Source: Plectrocnemia conspersa
Lineage: Eukaryota > Arthropoda > Insecta > Trichoptera > Polycentropodidae
Reading direction: 5' to 3'
Length of the DNA stretch: 64,000 nucleotides
Assembly: GCA_009617715.1 (NCBI GenBank)
Contig: VTFK01000470.1
Location: 1 to 64,000, forward strand
In this document: positions 25,376 to 37,630 of the stretch, in pieces
Layout: the number at the start of each line of letters is the position of its first letter
Position numbering within the stretch: position 1 is the first letter of the stretch
Program-made: the position numbers and the translations under genes
The notes under the pieces: model-generated
Database searches by the model: none
The model's input: the letters and a program-made list of their open reading frames with translations, nothing else
What the model was told of the DNA's origin: nothing

Positions 25376-25800
25376 TTGCTATTGCGTGTCGAAATAAAAA
25401 GCCATCATCTGCTTATCTTCACAGATGTTTCGCCATAGCACACCCGTGTGACATATTCGCTCATTTGTAAGCGACGACTGGTAGTACTATTAGTAACGCG
25501 TATCGCGCGTTAGTAATTCCTCTTGTAACTTGACAAATTGGCATGTGAAGGATAAACATCGGGTGGCAGAGAAAAAATAACGTTCGGGGCAAGTTTACAA
25601 GGGTGTAACAGAAGGTCCCAGATGAGGAAGAAGGGGATCCCTTACCCCCAAGTTTTCCGGTGCCGCCGCATTATGCATAACTGATAAGGTGATTTCGTAT
25701 GCATGTGATCCCAAGGTTCTCCTGGACCTCTGTGCGTTGTTCCGGATGCTCACGTCCAGAGCTGTTACGGAAAGTTTTAAGAAAATTCAAGAAAGTGTAA
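25376..25800. other. GC-rich island 18
   Basis: About 420 bp with no long open frame on either strand, which favours a noncoding element over an exon. Confidence 0.4.
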
Positions 25801-26135
25801 TATAAAATGTTTTGGACGCTCTTTACAGATTATATTTTTATTCCTGATAAAAAAACGTATATACCGTTAAAACGATAGCAAATAAACAATATTAAGTTTA
25901 GGTGCAAATATTGTATTTTTGTCACTGCGATAATGTTTAAATGTATAATAACTAATTTTAGTTGTTTTACTGGTTTATACAATTAAACTATGATTATTTT
26001 GTAAAAAATACAAAGCAGTTTTATATTATAATTAGTCAATTATTTTTTAAATTAAAAATTATTTTTATTTATTTTTTCTGGTTAAATGTACGCTTATTTT
26101 ATAGTGTATTTATCATACATTGGAATTAAATATAT
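25801..26135. other. AT-rich spacer
   Basis: No feature seen. Confidence 0.6.
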
Positions 26136-26400
26136 TTTACTAATACAAAATGTTCACGACCACTGCAACGAACGGCATATAAAATCCAATTGTGGTATAC
26201 GTCTTCTATTTAGAATTTGTATCCCCATCGGTCACACGGGATATTATTTTGTTTTGTGTCCGAAAAATGGATATTGGCAGATGGTCCTGAGGGTTTGGAG
26301 CATAATGTGACAGCTAACGTATCAGTCCACAGGGCCTACTAGGACCGAGACGAATTCAAATGCGACATGTCAAGGGCGAGAAGTACTCCATTTAAATATT
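26136..26400. other. GC-enriched island 19
   Basis: About 260 bp. The 74-codon plus frame (26086-26310) starts in AT-rich DNA and is unrecognised. Candidate noncoding element. Confidence 0.3.
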
Positions 26401-26789
26401 TATGTATGTGAAAAAATATAATAATTAAAATCATAATGTATTAAATAAGCGTACGTCACTGAAACTTTGCTTTGTGCGGTACATTTGTGTGTCTTCGACA
26501 TATTATTATAACGCGTTTTATATTGTTATATTATGTGATGGTAAACATTTTAAATTCACTATACGCACATGTGTATAAAAGCAAATTCGACGACAAAGTT
26601 TTTGATTGATTTATACGCCGAAAATTAATTTTGGCAACAAAATTATTAAGTTTGCTCATGAGCACCAAGATCAAGAGATTGGTTTAAATTTTGTAGACGA
26701 GATTCATATTTTTAAAATATTAAAACAGTGCGTAAGCATATGCTTAATAAAATAAAATACACACAAAGAATATTTAAGCAACCTAATTT
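26401..26789. other. AT-rich spacer
   Basis: No feature seen. Confidence 0.6.
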
Positions 26790-26805
26790 TAGTCAATTTT
26801 ATTAT

Positions 26806-26870
26806 TTTATTACAAATCTGACCATCACGATATGACAGGTTTCACCAATGGCCATCATATAAACAATAAA
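26806..26870 (-). repeat. Dispersed repeat copy A
   Basis: Its reverse complement reads GAAACCTGTCATATCGTGATGGTCAGATTT, broken here as GAAACCTGTCA plus TCGTGATGGTCAGATTT. It matches 51690-51720 on the plus strand with a few differences, and both are bounded by TGTTTATAT-like and ATAATAAAATAAT-like flanks. This is an old interspersed repeat of unknown class. Confidence 0.7.
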
Positions 26871-26944
26871 AAAAATAAAAAACAGATATGGTGTACATTT
26901 TAAATAGATCAGCGTCATCTCACATGTTTTTTTCAGTTCTTTAC

Positions 26945-27580
26945 AGTTATTGTTGAAAACTTTGTGTTTGGAAAGCTCGCTTAGAAGCTAAATGGCTCGT
27001 GCTCGAGGAGCGTTCTCAAGCGCGGACGTCCTAGCTACGACGGGAAGAATAAGGAACACGATCGCGACTTTCCTAGGCACTCTAAAGCTCGCAACCGTTT
27101 TTTTTTAATTTTCCTCAGATTTTTTAAAATTCTCTTGCACAACTTTCTATTCGCTTTACTCGGATTCCAGACAATTATGCCATATTCCAAGACGTCGCGA
27201 AATAGTGTACCGCACAGATCGAAAATTGCAAGCGATAGGCGCTCCTCATAACGGAGCAGAGTATCTTCGATGCCTTATCGCAATCTCCATCTGCTTGAAC
27301 ATCAATACCAAGTCATTGATAAAAGAATTTCTGCTTAAAAACCTCCACCTAAGCTGTAAAAGAATGGCGCCTAGAAGACGATCTAGAAAATACGACAACT
27401 TGACATTAGTCGATCGACTACCTCCACAGTGATATAAGGCTTTTCTGTAAAGATAGTGAAACCGAATTTGTGCAAATATTCTTAAAACACTTTCAGGTCA
27501 TCAGCTTATAATAAATATTTCGAGTCATTAATCGACGCACGTATGGACTCAAATTGGATCTCTCTGGTACTCCAAATAAG
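26945..27580 (-). pseudogene. Non-LTR retrotransposon reverse transcriptase remnant (Jockey/CR1-like)
   Basis: Minus-strand translation across several frames shows GVPERSNLSP (27544-27573, family form GVPQGSNLGP), then ADDLKVF at about 27500 (the catalytic motif, usually F/Y-ADDLKIF, with the aromatic codon now TAA), then VLEYGIIVWNPSK (about 27155-27193). These correspond to RT motifs around the active site and the conserved LEYG-VW-P block near the end of ORF2. The order and spacing are shortened and there are many stops. A 75-codon plus frame at 27205-27432 is only the antisense shadow. Confidence 0.85.
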
Positions 27581-27950
27581 CTTAATAGCTTACATTTTGA
27601 CCGTGGCGAGATAGATAAAATAAATATAAATTTTTAGCTATTTAATGTTAAAATACGCTACACTATTTAATGCCTTAAAAACGCTAGCTGTATTGTCTAA
27701 TTTCTAAATAAATAATAAAATGCTTACATATGCAAGCTCATATAAATAACGATCGCATCCACTATACTTGCGCATCGTGGCCAGAACTACAATGCTCGAA
27801 GCTTTGCAATGAAGCTGAGCTTTAAGATAATACTATTTAATTTATTTTTATTATAGAATTAAGAATTAATAGCTATATTAATCAGCGTGTATTTTTGTTC
27901 AATATACATTTATAATCACTCAAAATATTCACATCCTCGATTCGCCGCAC
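27581..27950. other. AT-rich spacer
   Basis: No feature seen. The first bases may be decayed LINE sequence. Confidence 0.5.
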
Positions 27951-28370
27951 ATCTCACCATTACGACTCCTTGCCTAATTGACGACCGTCCATAAAATCAC
28001 GAAGCCCGAAAGCAGCAGGAGCATCAGGGCTATTTAACGTTAGGTAACTTTCCGGATCCTAGACGCTACAATCTGCTGGCCGGAAAATGCCCTGTTAATC
28101 AGCCCTCTTTCCCCAACTCTCCTGGGCGGCGCGTTTCCTTTTTTACGAGGCTCGTTCATCGCTCGTTAAGTCCACTTTACGACGATAATTACGGCCACTC
28201 CATTGGCCGCCGCTGGCCGTAAATCCGGCCGCAGGTCTTGTAAAAAGCCGGCCGCGGCCGCAGAGCGGACTGCATGCGCAATAAAACCGCAAACGCCCTC
28301 GGGCCGCAAAGTATTAACCGCATCTGCACGCGCTTTTACAACTCAATAACTCGGCTGTACGTTTTAAGAT
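27951..28370. other. GC-rich island 20 with repeated GGCCG words
   Basis: About 420 bp. The core (28180-28275) is dense in GGCCGC/CGGCCG (more than six occurrences), including GCCGGCCGCGGCCGC. No long open frame, so regulatory DNA is likely. Confidence 0.45.
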
Positions 28371-29470
28371 ACATTGTAAATTCTATACAAAGATTCAGTG
28401 GATTTGATCTTATTTTTTTGATATTGAGTATACCTAGCATTTGCATTTAATAATGCTTTAGTCAATGTCATGCATTTTCTTATTTTTTGATTAACTGAAA
28501 TCCATAAATAATACTCCGCAATGAATTTTAACCAAATTTATACTTTTACTTTATTTACGAATCTATACTTTTAATTAAATAGAAAATCAATGATTGACTA
28601 AATGGATTTAAATATTAAAAATAAAACAATAAAAAATAAATCTCTTATTTTTATATAATTTTTAATAGTAGAAACAGCAGTGGACTAGTAAATAATTCAC
28701 GTGAAACATAAAGTATTTTTTGGTCAAATACGAATTAAAAATAGAAAATAGTGAACAATTATTTAAATAAATACGAAAAAACTGTCATTACAAAACCAAT
28801 AATAAACTGGTAAATCATAATTTAATGTTTTCCCTAATTTTCTTCTACATAAGACTTTTTTAAATCGGCGTGTAATAAATTTACTAAAATGATTATTTCG
28901 AAAGATTTTATTAGCTGTTTTGTGACTAACAACGAATTTGATTGTAAAAATATATCTTACTACTCTCGTCTAATCATTTATTTTATTAAAATAATATGTG
29001 TCCAGAAGATCACAAGTGTGCTTAGCAAAATTTAATTTTTATTTCATAAAATAAGTAATACAGTAAAAAATTTAATTTTAGAATTATCTATAAAAAATAA
29101 ATTTTATAGTAAAAATTTACCAAAATTTTCATATTCTTAGTAACATATTCTTAGTATCAAAAACCCCGGAATTGATCTTCGAAACTTAGGCTCTAGTTCT
29201 AAAGTATGCGCTGTCCATTCTGTCTTATGTAATAGTTAACCATTAAAATCTTTGGCACAAGAAGTTTCTCGGAATCAAATCTATTTTAAATAATATTTTA
29301 TAAAAAAACATTTTTAATTTGTTTTTTTATCTCTCTTAAAAAATAGTTTTAATTTGGTTTCAATAAACTGCGTTATATTTATTTGTGTAGCAAGGATCGA
29401 CATACATAATATTTTGCGCTCTTATTTATCAATCATATTCATAAATAATTTTAAAATAGTATTTCCCATT
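28371..29470. other. AT-rich spacer, 1.1 kb
   Basis: No feature seen. Confidence 0.6.
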
Positions 29471-30010
29471 AAAATTTCTTAGGCACTCACCGCCAACGAT
29501 CGAAAATCTATTTAAGTGATTAACTCCTTTCTGACTCAAAATTCCGCGATTGAAAACATCGAAGCTTGGGCTAATGGGGTGGATGGGTGGTTCCTGCCAG
29601 GAAATGTGGATTCAAACTTATTGTTTGTGTGCGAGAATCCGTGGCGGACGGATCTGCCTTTATTGTGCCTTTGTCGCCATCCCCTACCAAAGCTTCGGCC
29701 CTCGAGCCGACTCCCCCCCCTCAAACACCCTTTTCTCCAACATCTCCATCTTCTCGAAACCGTCGCGTCGTCTCGTTTCTTATTCTTCATTATATGCAGC
29801 CGCCGAGGTCTTTTGTTCTATTTTTGACGTCTTTGAAAAGCAACAAATTATTTCGTTGTTTTCTACGAATCCACCCCCACCATACGAATCAGCTCGACGC
29901 CCCCATCCCACCCACCCACTCAAATTCGTTGCTGTCGCTTTGTCATTGAATTTGCCAATCGAAAAATTTGGCGCTTTAATTTACCTCTTAGGATGGTAGA
30001 GGGGATGTTG
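29471..30010. other. GC-rich island 21 with many overlapping open frames
   Basis: Plus frames of 149 (29550-29999), 120 (29587-29949) and 103 (29516-29827) codons and a minus frame of 84 codons (29536-29790) all overlap, and none is recognised. C-rich runs occur at 29706-29720 and 29872-29920. A minus-strand donor-like GGCGGTGAGTGC lies at about 29483-29494. The multi-frame openness comes from low stop frequency in C-rich DNA, so I treat it as a noncoding island. Confidence 0.35.
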
Positions 30011-31290
30011 ACGATTTTCTCGTCTGTATTTAATTTATTTTATTCGCTTTCAAAAGGCGCTTAAGTGGTTAACAAATAATGTAAAAATGTAAATAAAATG
30101 AATGTATAACTCGATACTATAAAGGTAAAATCAGTAGAACGTCTTCATCTGGTTTTATGATCATGTTTGGTCGTTGTTAAGTATCCGTAGTCTTATTTAG
30201 AACCACGTGCACTATACGTATTTTTTGAGTTTGTTCATCGCAGATCTTTTGCTTCGAATATGATTTACAATCTATATTATTTAAAAATATATGTTTTGGT
30301 TTTTAATTTTAATATTAAAAAAAATTATTGCTGTATAATTTGTTTAAAGCAGAGGTTTTTTACCTTTTCTGTTCACTGAGTTAAAAGCAAAACTTTTATT
30401 TATTAGGTCGATTACAGCACATCTAGAATATTCCTGAAAATTAAAGAATGTGAATATATGAAAATGCAATCTTCTCTTTGATTAAGTAGGAACTCAATAC
30501 ATCCATCATTCAATTAGACTGGTAATTATAACACAGCATCCGCGTATTTTAGATGATCTGACAACAAGTATGAAGTTTTAAAATATATCTAACAAGGATT
30601 ATTGTCATTCTATTGCGTGGATTTTTAAGTGATGTTATGGTTGGTTATATAGCAGTTAATTTAATTTGCCTTGTGATTGTATATTTAAATATTATAAGTG
30701 AGTAAAGATAGCAACTATAATTAACAAGCTTTCATCAAATTTAAAGAAATATTTTTTTTATTGACATAAATAATTTTATTTTTAGAAAAAAAATTGCTAA
30801 AAACATGGTTGTAAAACTCCACTTTTACTTTAAGTTATAATAATTTGTTTCGCATATAATTTTTTAATATTATAAGACAAATAACATCTTATTTTAACGA
30901 TTGTTTTTTTAAACTTTTAAGTAGACATACGTACTGAAAGGATAGCTTTCACGTTATTCGAAGCATTTAAAATAATGTATTGTTCTGATAAATAAGTTTA
31001 AAATTCATTCAAACTTTAGATTTAAATGTAATATTTATAAATTATTTAAAATTAAATAACAGTTTGTGAAATCATATAACCATTGCTTTATTTTGCCTGA
31101 ACAATTATTATATTCCGATCCTATTTTAAGCAATCGGTAAGCAAGAAAACGAGCAATTTGTGTGTTTATTTATTTACAGTTAAAGCAAATGTTTGAAATA
31201 TGTACATTTTAAAATGTAACGATGTTTGTCACTCTTGAGAAGAGTACTTTTTACAGAATATGTATTTGTTTTTCTAAAAATAATTCTGGT
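30011..31290. other. AT-rich spacer, 1.3 kb
   Basis: CAGAGGTTTTTTACC at 30350 resembles a hAT terminus, but no partner end or target duplication was found downstream. Otherwise no feature. Confidence 0.5.
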
Positions 31291-32125
31291 GCGTATTTTA
31301 GTGCATTAACCCTTAAAAGTACTTTTAAAGGATTATCTCTCGATAAAAACCCACGTCACGAATCAAACGATCCTCCCGTGGCTTAATGCACTCAGAGTGA
31401 ACATTCCGCATTAACGAAGTAATGTCTTCGCCGAAACAAAAGGAGGAAAACTCTGCGGAGGGTTAGAGAGCTGCTTTTAACTTGACGCTAATGCAATTAT
31501 GGACAAATAATTCTTAGTCGCTTTGAACTGAATTTCACAATTATTTTATACGGATACTGCCGGGAATACTGGATAATCCGATTTCGAAAGACAGAACATT
31601 TTCGAAACGTTTTCGCATTAAAAACCCATAAGGATAAAAATAAAATATTTGTGAACCATTGCTTGATTTCAATAAATATATTTTACAGAAAAGCATAAGT
31701 CAAACTCTATTTGAGGTTTCTGGTTCCGTTTTAGTATCCATCAATGACCGCTAATCTGTTTCTACCGGTGTTGTCAGGTCTATTTGTCTACTCAGTTAAG
31801 GTCCGGGTCCCAAAAAATACTGGTATCCGGAAGTTAGCCGCAGACGTCGATTATTCCGGGGTTGCTCTCGTGGGAAAACGCGGTGTGGGGGATGGTCCGT
31901 AATGCAAAATTAAAGTCGTAAAATAATAAAAGGAGCCGCATCCATCCAGAGACTCCCCCGGTGAACGACGTAATGATAAAACCATTTTATAACTCAAATT
32001 AAGCTTTGTTTTCCTTTGGATTGCGTCACGGACTAGACCTTAATTGCGACCGCGGACGTTGAATTTTTCATTTGACCCGAATGAAAATCTATTCCGTAAG
32101 GAGGCTATATACTTCGAAGATAAAT
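31291..32125. other. GC-enriched island 22, 800 bp
   Basis: The longest region of balanced composition, made of two blocks (31300-31480 and 31730-32110). No long open frame. Candidate cluster of conserved noncoding elements. Confidence 0.4.
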
Positions 32126-32762
32126 TGAAAACTGCATAATACTATAGGCATAAGTTCTCTGGAGACTAAATGTATTATATGCATAAGATCTCCGATGACT
32201 TACAACATTTTTTTTATACATCTTTTTTATTTTGATCTAATTAAACGGATTTTAAAAATATTCTGGGGGTATATATTTATTTTTAATAATTTAATTTATT
32301 AGGCTTATGGTACTTGTAATTTTTTTAATATTTATAGGCATATCGTATTATTCACAGAGGCAAGCTGGGACACAAATCTTAATGAACGCAAAAGCCGTTT
32401 GCGTTTTTATCTTTGTCGTTTTTTTTGCTAATTTTTAAGTATCTAATACGTATAGTTGAATCACTAAAGATATGCCAAATGACATCTACTATTTTTCTGA
32501 GAACTTTTAAGTCTGAATATGCACGAATTTATGGACTTGATCTGATAATTGTAAGAGACGTGACAGATAGTTTTTCTAGTTTGAGTTAGATTATACTAAA
32601 ATGCATATGTGAACATATAATATAATAATATAATCTAAAAAAGAGCATTTCAAGCTTTTAATTTTTTTTAGCAATTGATCATACACAAGAAGCAGCTTAT
32701 CAGTCAAAACTTAAAATCAGTCTTTAAGTCGACGCACTAAAAAATTACGGTGCTTTTGGAGT
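32126..32762. other. AT-rich spacer
   Basis: No feature seen. Confidence 0.6.
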
Positions 32763-32770
32763 GTACTGAT

Positions 32771-33823
32771 TAGAGTCTCCAATTCGAGTAATCGAGTACT
32801 CGATACTCGAGTATTTTGAAAATTACTCGATTAATACTCGAAATTTAAAAATTTTGAAATATTTTAACTTTAACTCGGTCCGGTAAAGGTTAACGTCTTG
32901 CTTTTATTTGGCGTTTATGCCCGAAGTCCCGAGTTAGAGCGGTTACTATCAGGTATAATTTTTTTTTCATAGTTCCATAGTTGCATAGTTCTGGTTTAGT
33001 GGGTACGACGGAGAAATTTCTTTTGTGTTTTCTGTTCGACAGTCCCGACTTATCTAATTTATGGCAATGAACAATATGAAATATCAACAAAAAATTTTTT
33101 AGGTTTTATGACTATGCAGTTGTAGCGTAAAGTGTTGTAAATTGTTTACACTGATCCCTCAGCTTAAAATATAAATCAAAACAATTGTGTGTTTTAAAGG
33201 CATTTAAAGTATTGTCAGTTCTTTGCGAACCGTTTAGCTCTAGAGTGAAAGGGATTCACCCAAATACATCTTCGAAGGATATAGATTTAAATTCTTCGCA
33301 TTAATCAGAAGGAGTAAAATATTGTATATTGTTAAGAAAAAAATCTATTCAAGAAGAATTACAAAATGCTATTTTTGTCAATAGTCGAAGGAAATAAAAG
33401 AGAAAAGCAGAGAAGGGAATGAAAGAAGAGAACATAAAAAGAGTTCAAAAAAATTTTATATCTATAAAAAAAGCGAACAGATATAAATTAGAAGCCTTAT
33501 CCAACGTTAATGACAATAAGACCAACATCAGCAGCAACGGAAAGAGTTTTTCCATAACGGAATAATAAAACCAAAGGTTAGCAGTAATTAAATTCGAGAC
33601 ACTTTTTTGCATTATTGTTTTAAAAGTATGTTCGTGAAGTTAAAATAATTGTAAAAATTAACATACTAAGTATTTTATTTATTTATTTATATGTGCACGA
33701 ATTTGAATAATAGCTATTTTGGTACATTTAGTAAATACTCGAAAGTACTCGAGTACTCGAGTATTTTAAAATTTTAATATTCGATACTCGAGTAGTTGAT
33801 GGTTCGAGTAATTGGAGACTCTA
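32771..33823 (+). mobile_element. hAT-type DNA transposon remnant, 1,053 bp
   Basis: The ends are inverted: TAGAGTCTCCAATT at 32771 and AATTGGAGACTCTA ending at 33823. The 8-bp flanks GTACTGAT (32763-32770) and GTACTGAC (33824-33831) match at 7 of 8 positions, as for hAT insertions. Both subterminal zones are packed with ACTCGAGTACTCGAG-type repeats, likely transposase-binding sites. The interior keeps a scrap of the transposase C-terminus (separate entry). At about 1 kb it is internally deleted compared with the usual 2.5-4 kb autonomous hAT. Confidence 0.93.
33507..33570 (+). pseudogene. hAT transposase dimerisation-domain scrap
   Basis: The plus-strand frame reads MTIRPTSAATERVF (33510-33551). 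After a one-base frame change in the T-run it continues FSITE to a TAA. The hAT C-terminal dimerisation signature is IP-TSA-SERVFS, so this is clear homology. No upstream catalytic block could be read through the stops. Confidence 0.8.
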
Positions 33824-33831
33824 GTACTGAC

Positions 33832-34380
33832 AGAGTTTAAATAAGTTTATATTTGGCAACTGCACTGCTGCGATTGTTAATGCAATATATCATATTTTTA
33901 GTGCTAGTTTTTTATTGAAGAGTTGTAAAACTCATGAAATTTTTGTTTATTTTGCTTTTAGCGCAAATATGCGACAAGTCTTTTCTTACGACCAACACGT
34001 CAATATTGTGTTAATTTAACAAATATTCTTAAAAAAATGCCAAATCGATATTGTTAATGTAGTATTTTATTCAATTAGATCATATGTTATTATGTATATA
34101 TTTATAGAAGACCTATTTGCAATGTAAAATTATTCAATTTTAATATTTAATATGTACAAACAAATAAAATATCTTAATCAAAGGTTAAGTTTAAATTAAA
34201 AATTAAAATCTGTATTATTATATTTAACAAGCAATTAACTTTGTAGGAGTATTATTGTATATCATATGGCAAAAATCATAGATTATGTTTCTGTAATAAA
34301 TAAATTATAGATGAATATAGTAAACGAAGCTATAAACTATTATATTAATCCAACTAGGGCGTTTCAGTATAATTAATTAC
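33832..34380. other. AT-rich spacer
   Basis: No feature seen. Confidence 0.6.
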
Positions 34381-34830
34381 ACAGCAGTTTAAGCGCCTCC
34401 CTAACCAACTTTCGTCTAAAATAATTATCAGCCCCGCTCTTTTATTGTTCAATAAATATAATTTTCTCTCTAAGCGCTGCACCACTACAATATAGTATTT
34501 TATTTACATATACACGCGTGTGCGTAGTCATCAAAATGTAAATGGAACAATTTTCGGCACGTAGCCAACGTCACTCCTGGTACGCAGGGTCCCCGAAGGC
34601 CGAGGATTTGTGGGCTACGGGTCCGCGGCAAGTATGATTCCTTGAAAATAAATCTCGGGGTGCCGCCGAGGGGCCCGAGGACAAGGGCTCCTACGACCCC
34701 CGCGGGGCAGATTGTCTCAGAGTGCGGCCCTGCCCTCGGAATTAAGGCCCGTAGTCACTCTACCGGGACGCGGGCCGGGGGACATTATCCGTTGACGTGG
34801 CCACCTTTACATTAGTGCGAGGGAATGCAT
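34381..34830. other. GC-rich island 23
   Basis: One of the most GC-rich parts of the window (34565-34795), rich in GGCCC/GGGCC words. Its frames are short and unrecognised. Candidate conserved noncoding element. Confidence 0.4.
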
Positions 34831-35450
34831 ACCTAGGTATGTATGAGTGTGTATACATTCTAACTAATGACAATTGTGACGACAATGATAGTTTATAAAA
34901 TACAAATATTATTGGTCGTTGTATCAAAAAAATATTTTTAGACTTATGGTCCAAAAATAAACCACAATCTGATACTTAAGAAGAACAAATTTAATTAAAT
35001 TATAACTGCTTTTCAAAAGAACACCTTCATAGTCAACACCAAAAATGTATTCTTAGTCTTACATTACCATATAAGAATATTGAGAAAAGTTAATTAGAAC
35101 TTCGTCGATATGGAGCTTTGTCAATTCGACCCGCACAACGAAATAAATATTTAATATAATGAATTTGAACGAATATGATTATCAAGGTTACGGAAATATA
35201 GCAAATGCATTAGTGAGCTACTTTTGAACGGTCTCAAATGCAACTCAGACGACAAAGACTCGATAATATCTGAACACACAGAGATGTCTATCAATCGATA
35301 GTTTTACAACTTCTGACCTTTTGTGTTATTTTTGGAAATCATAGGCGAAAAAATCGCCAAGACCTAATTTCATTTCAGCTGGTATTAAAATATACTTGAC
35401 AATATTGCACATCTGCTGCTATATGTTTTAAACCTATCCATGAAACTGAG
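34831..35450. other. AT-rich spacer
   Basis: A minus frame of 64 codons (34760-34954) reaches in from the island. It is unrecognised. No other feature. Confidence 0.5.
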
Positions 35451-35469
35451 TTGATTCCGAGTTATATAA

Positions 35470-35790
35470 AGTCCTTAACACACTTAAATATGTACTCGTT
35501 TATTTGAATGTCCGCAGTATACTGGCTCTCTCGGGTCAATACCGGCATATGTTTTGTTTTTTCCTCGTAAATATTGAGCCATATTTTCTAGCTAATGTTT
35601 GAGTGGCATTAAAGACTACTATTGATGCCCGTTTTGATCTTAAAACTATGTCAACGTCATCGGCATATGCGAAGATTCAAACTGAATTATTATATATACT
35701 GCAGGATAAATCTATATAATTTAGCATCTCTGCTAAGGCGTCGCTATGTTGGAGATCATTAAATATATACGTATGATAGGCTTGAATCAT
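35470..35790 (-). pseudogene. Non-LTR reverse transcriptase remnant (YADD type)
   Basis: The minus strand reads DALAEML (about 35735, family form GDALSCLLFN), then FAYADDVDIVLRSKR with YADD at 35656-35667, then FNATQTLARKYGSIFTRKK. The Y-ADD-D-I--RS-R pattern followed by an A-----A---G---N--KT-like block is that of a common insect LINE reverse transcriptase (RTE/I-like). The conserved NEGKTKYM-like block is eroded and stops follow. The YADD aspartates, which bind metal, remain. Confidence 0.85.
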
Positions 35791-36010
35791 TCTCTACTTT
35801 TACCGAACATTATACATTTCTCATTATGAGTTCCACATACATATATTGTATGTATTATTATTTTTTTAAACAAGGAGCATTGGAGTAAAGCTGGTTTGAT
35901 CTCCACGTGTATTTAATTAAATAAATGATGTTTTTCACAATATATTTTAAAGCTTACAAAAACATAATTGTTGTTATAAATTAATTAAATAATTACAGGT
36001 CTGCACAGCG
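35791..36010. other. AT-rich spacer
   Basis: No feature seen. Confidence 0.6.
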
Positions 36011-36700
36011 GCGCAAAAGAAACGCCTATACACTTTACATACACACATTCCCAATCGAAAAATCTTGAGGGGGCTTTAATTCGATACCGTTCCTACCATA
36101 ATAACAATAATTGCGGCAATAAACCATTAAGGGCTCGAAGCACATAAACGCATTCATACAAACGAACACCCTCGGAATAAGCATGGGAAATGGAAAATGG
36201 CTCAAGAATCGAAACGCCACCTAATGTCTCAATTCTGGGCCCGATAATTCGACCCTGCCTACCCCATTGCTCAATTTCGTCAGTGCTTCGACGGAGACAT
36301 GGGACCTTTATGAGCCCTTGACATGACATTCGTGTGTTGCACCGTGTCAACGTTATTTATCCAAAAATTGATAGCCACTCTCATCGATGGCCGTGTTATT
36401 AGATTCCAAATTGACTTTTGGACATTTTTTTTCAGGGGTGTGTAAATATGAGTCATTCTCACAATCAATTCAAGCAAACAAGCATAGTTCATGTCTAAAT
36501 GATCCATAAAGTCTGTTTAACGCGTAAACACGTTTTCGTGTCTTGCGCTGGCAAATTTATTTTACGACAATTCGGAAACCTCTCACGCGTCTCGCAGCAT
36601 CCGTCGTATCTCTTCTGTGCTTGGGAAGGGACCCACCCTAAGTAATTGGCGGCGAAATGAAGGTGCAAACCCTCGCATGTATTGCACGAGCTAATTCTCT
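36011..36700. other. GC-rich island 24, 690 bp
   Basis: A long island with three overlapping minus frames of 61, 85 and 75 codons (36035-36507), none recognised. Candidate conserved noncoding element cluster. Confidence 0.4.
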
Positions 36701-37150
36701 GTGAATCTGTTTTTTAACATCGTTATAATTGTACTATACTCTAGAACTAATAAGTATCTAAAGAATCATATAACCTTATAAAAAATTCTATAGATATTTT
36801 TATATTAAATTTTTGGAGAATTTCAAAAATGGAAATCGGATGGTAATATTTATATTTTTATAATTGACAAATCAACCACAATAATTTTCACTTTTAAAAG
36901 CTTTATCAAGTTCAAAAACAAATCGTTTTATTTTTATGAGATGACTGAAGATTTCAAAAAAATTCATTCCAAAAACAGAAAAGCTCTGGGTGTACGTATG
37001 TATATTTGATTGATTGAAAAAATTGGTCTGATAATGATTATTCGTTCATAGTTCGCAACTAATATTGGAACCATGAGAGTGGTTTCTCAATATTTCACGA
37101 ATTTTCAAACTTGTGCGATGTCAATTAGATATAAAACAACACAATGCCAT
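36701..37150. other. AT-rich spacer
   Basis: No feature seen. Confidence 0.6.
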
Positions 37151-37630
37151 ATAGCATCCCACCAAAACTTTATTGTTTACCACTTGTCAAGGCCACTTTA
37201 GAGACACGTCGTTCCGGGGAAATGTCGCATTACACCTCTTCATCCCAACCATAACCTACATACATAACACATAAGCCTTTGCTCGCTAATCTTTTATACT
37301 GCAGCCCGCACACGCCGCAATTTTATTACACACATAAGCACATCCCTCGCTTACATTACATAAAGGATTGTTCAATTTTAACTTGCCCTAACGTCAAACA
37401 CGCGTCGTTCTCGACCAACTTTATTCATTTTCGTTCGCGCCATATCCTGAAAAAGTCATGTCGCATGACTCCTTGGACGGCAGTAAGGGCTTAATGGGTG
37501 GCCCCACAATAAACACTACACAATAACACCCGAATAGTTCTTCGTAATTGGATTTCTTGACCCGGAGACCACCCTCCACTCCACGCGGGCAATAATCATC
37601 AAATATTTAAATTTATAGCGGCCATAACGA
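37151..37630. other. GC-rich island 25
   Basis: About 480 bp. The 71-codon plus frame (37279-37494) is unrecognised. Candidate noncoding element. Confidence 0.35.

Noticed and set aside
29550..29999. 149-codon plus-strand frame as a gene
   Set aside because: Four other frames are open over the same C-rich DNA, the product matches nothing, and no splice or start context singles it out.
30350..30365. hAT terminus CAGAGGTTTTTTACC
   Set aside because: No inverted partner and no 8-bp duplicate of the flank GTTTAAAG were found downstream.
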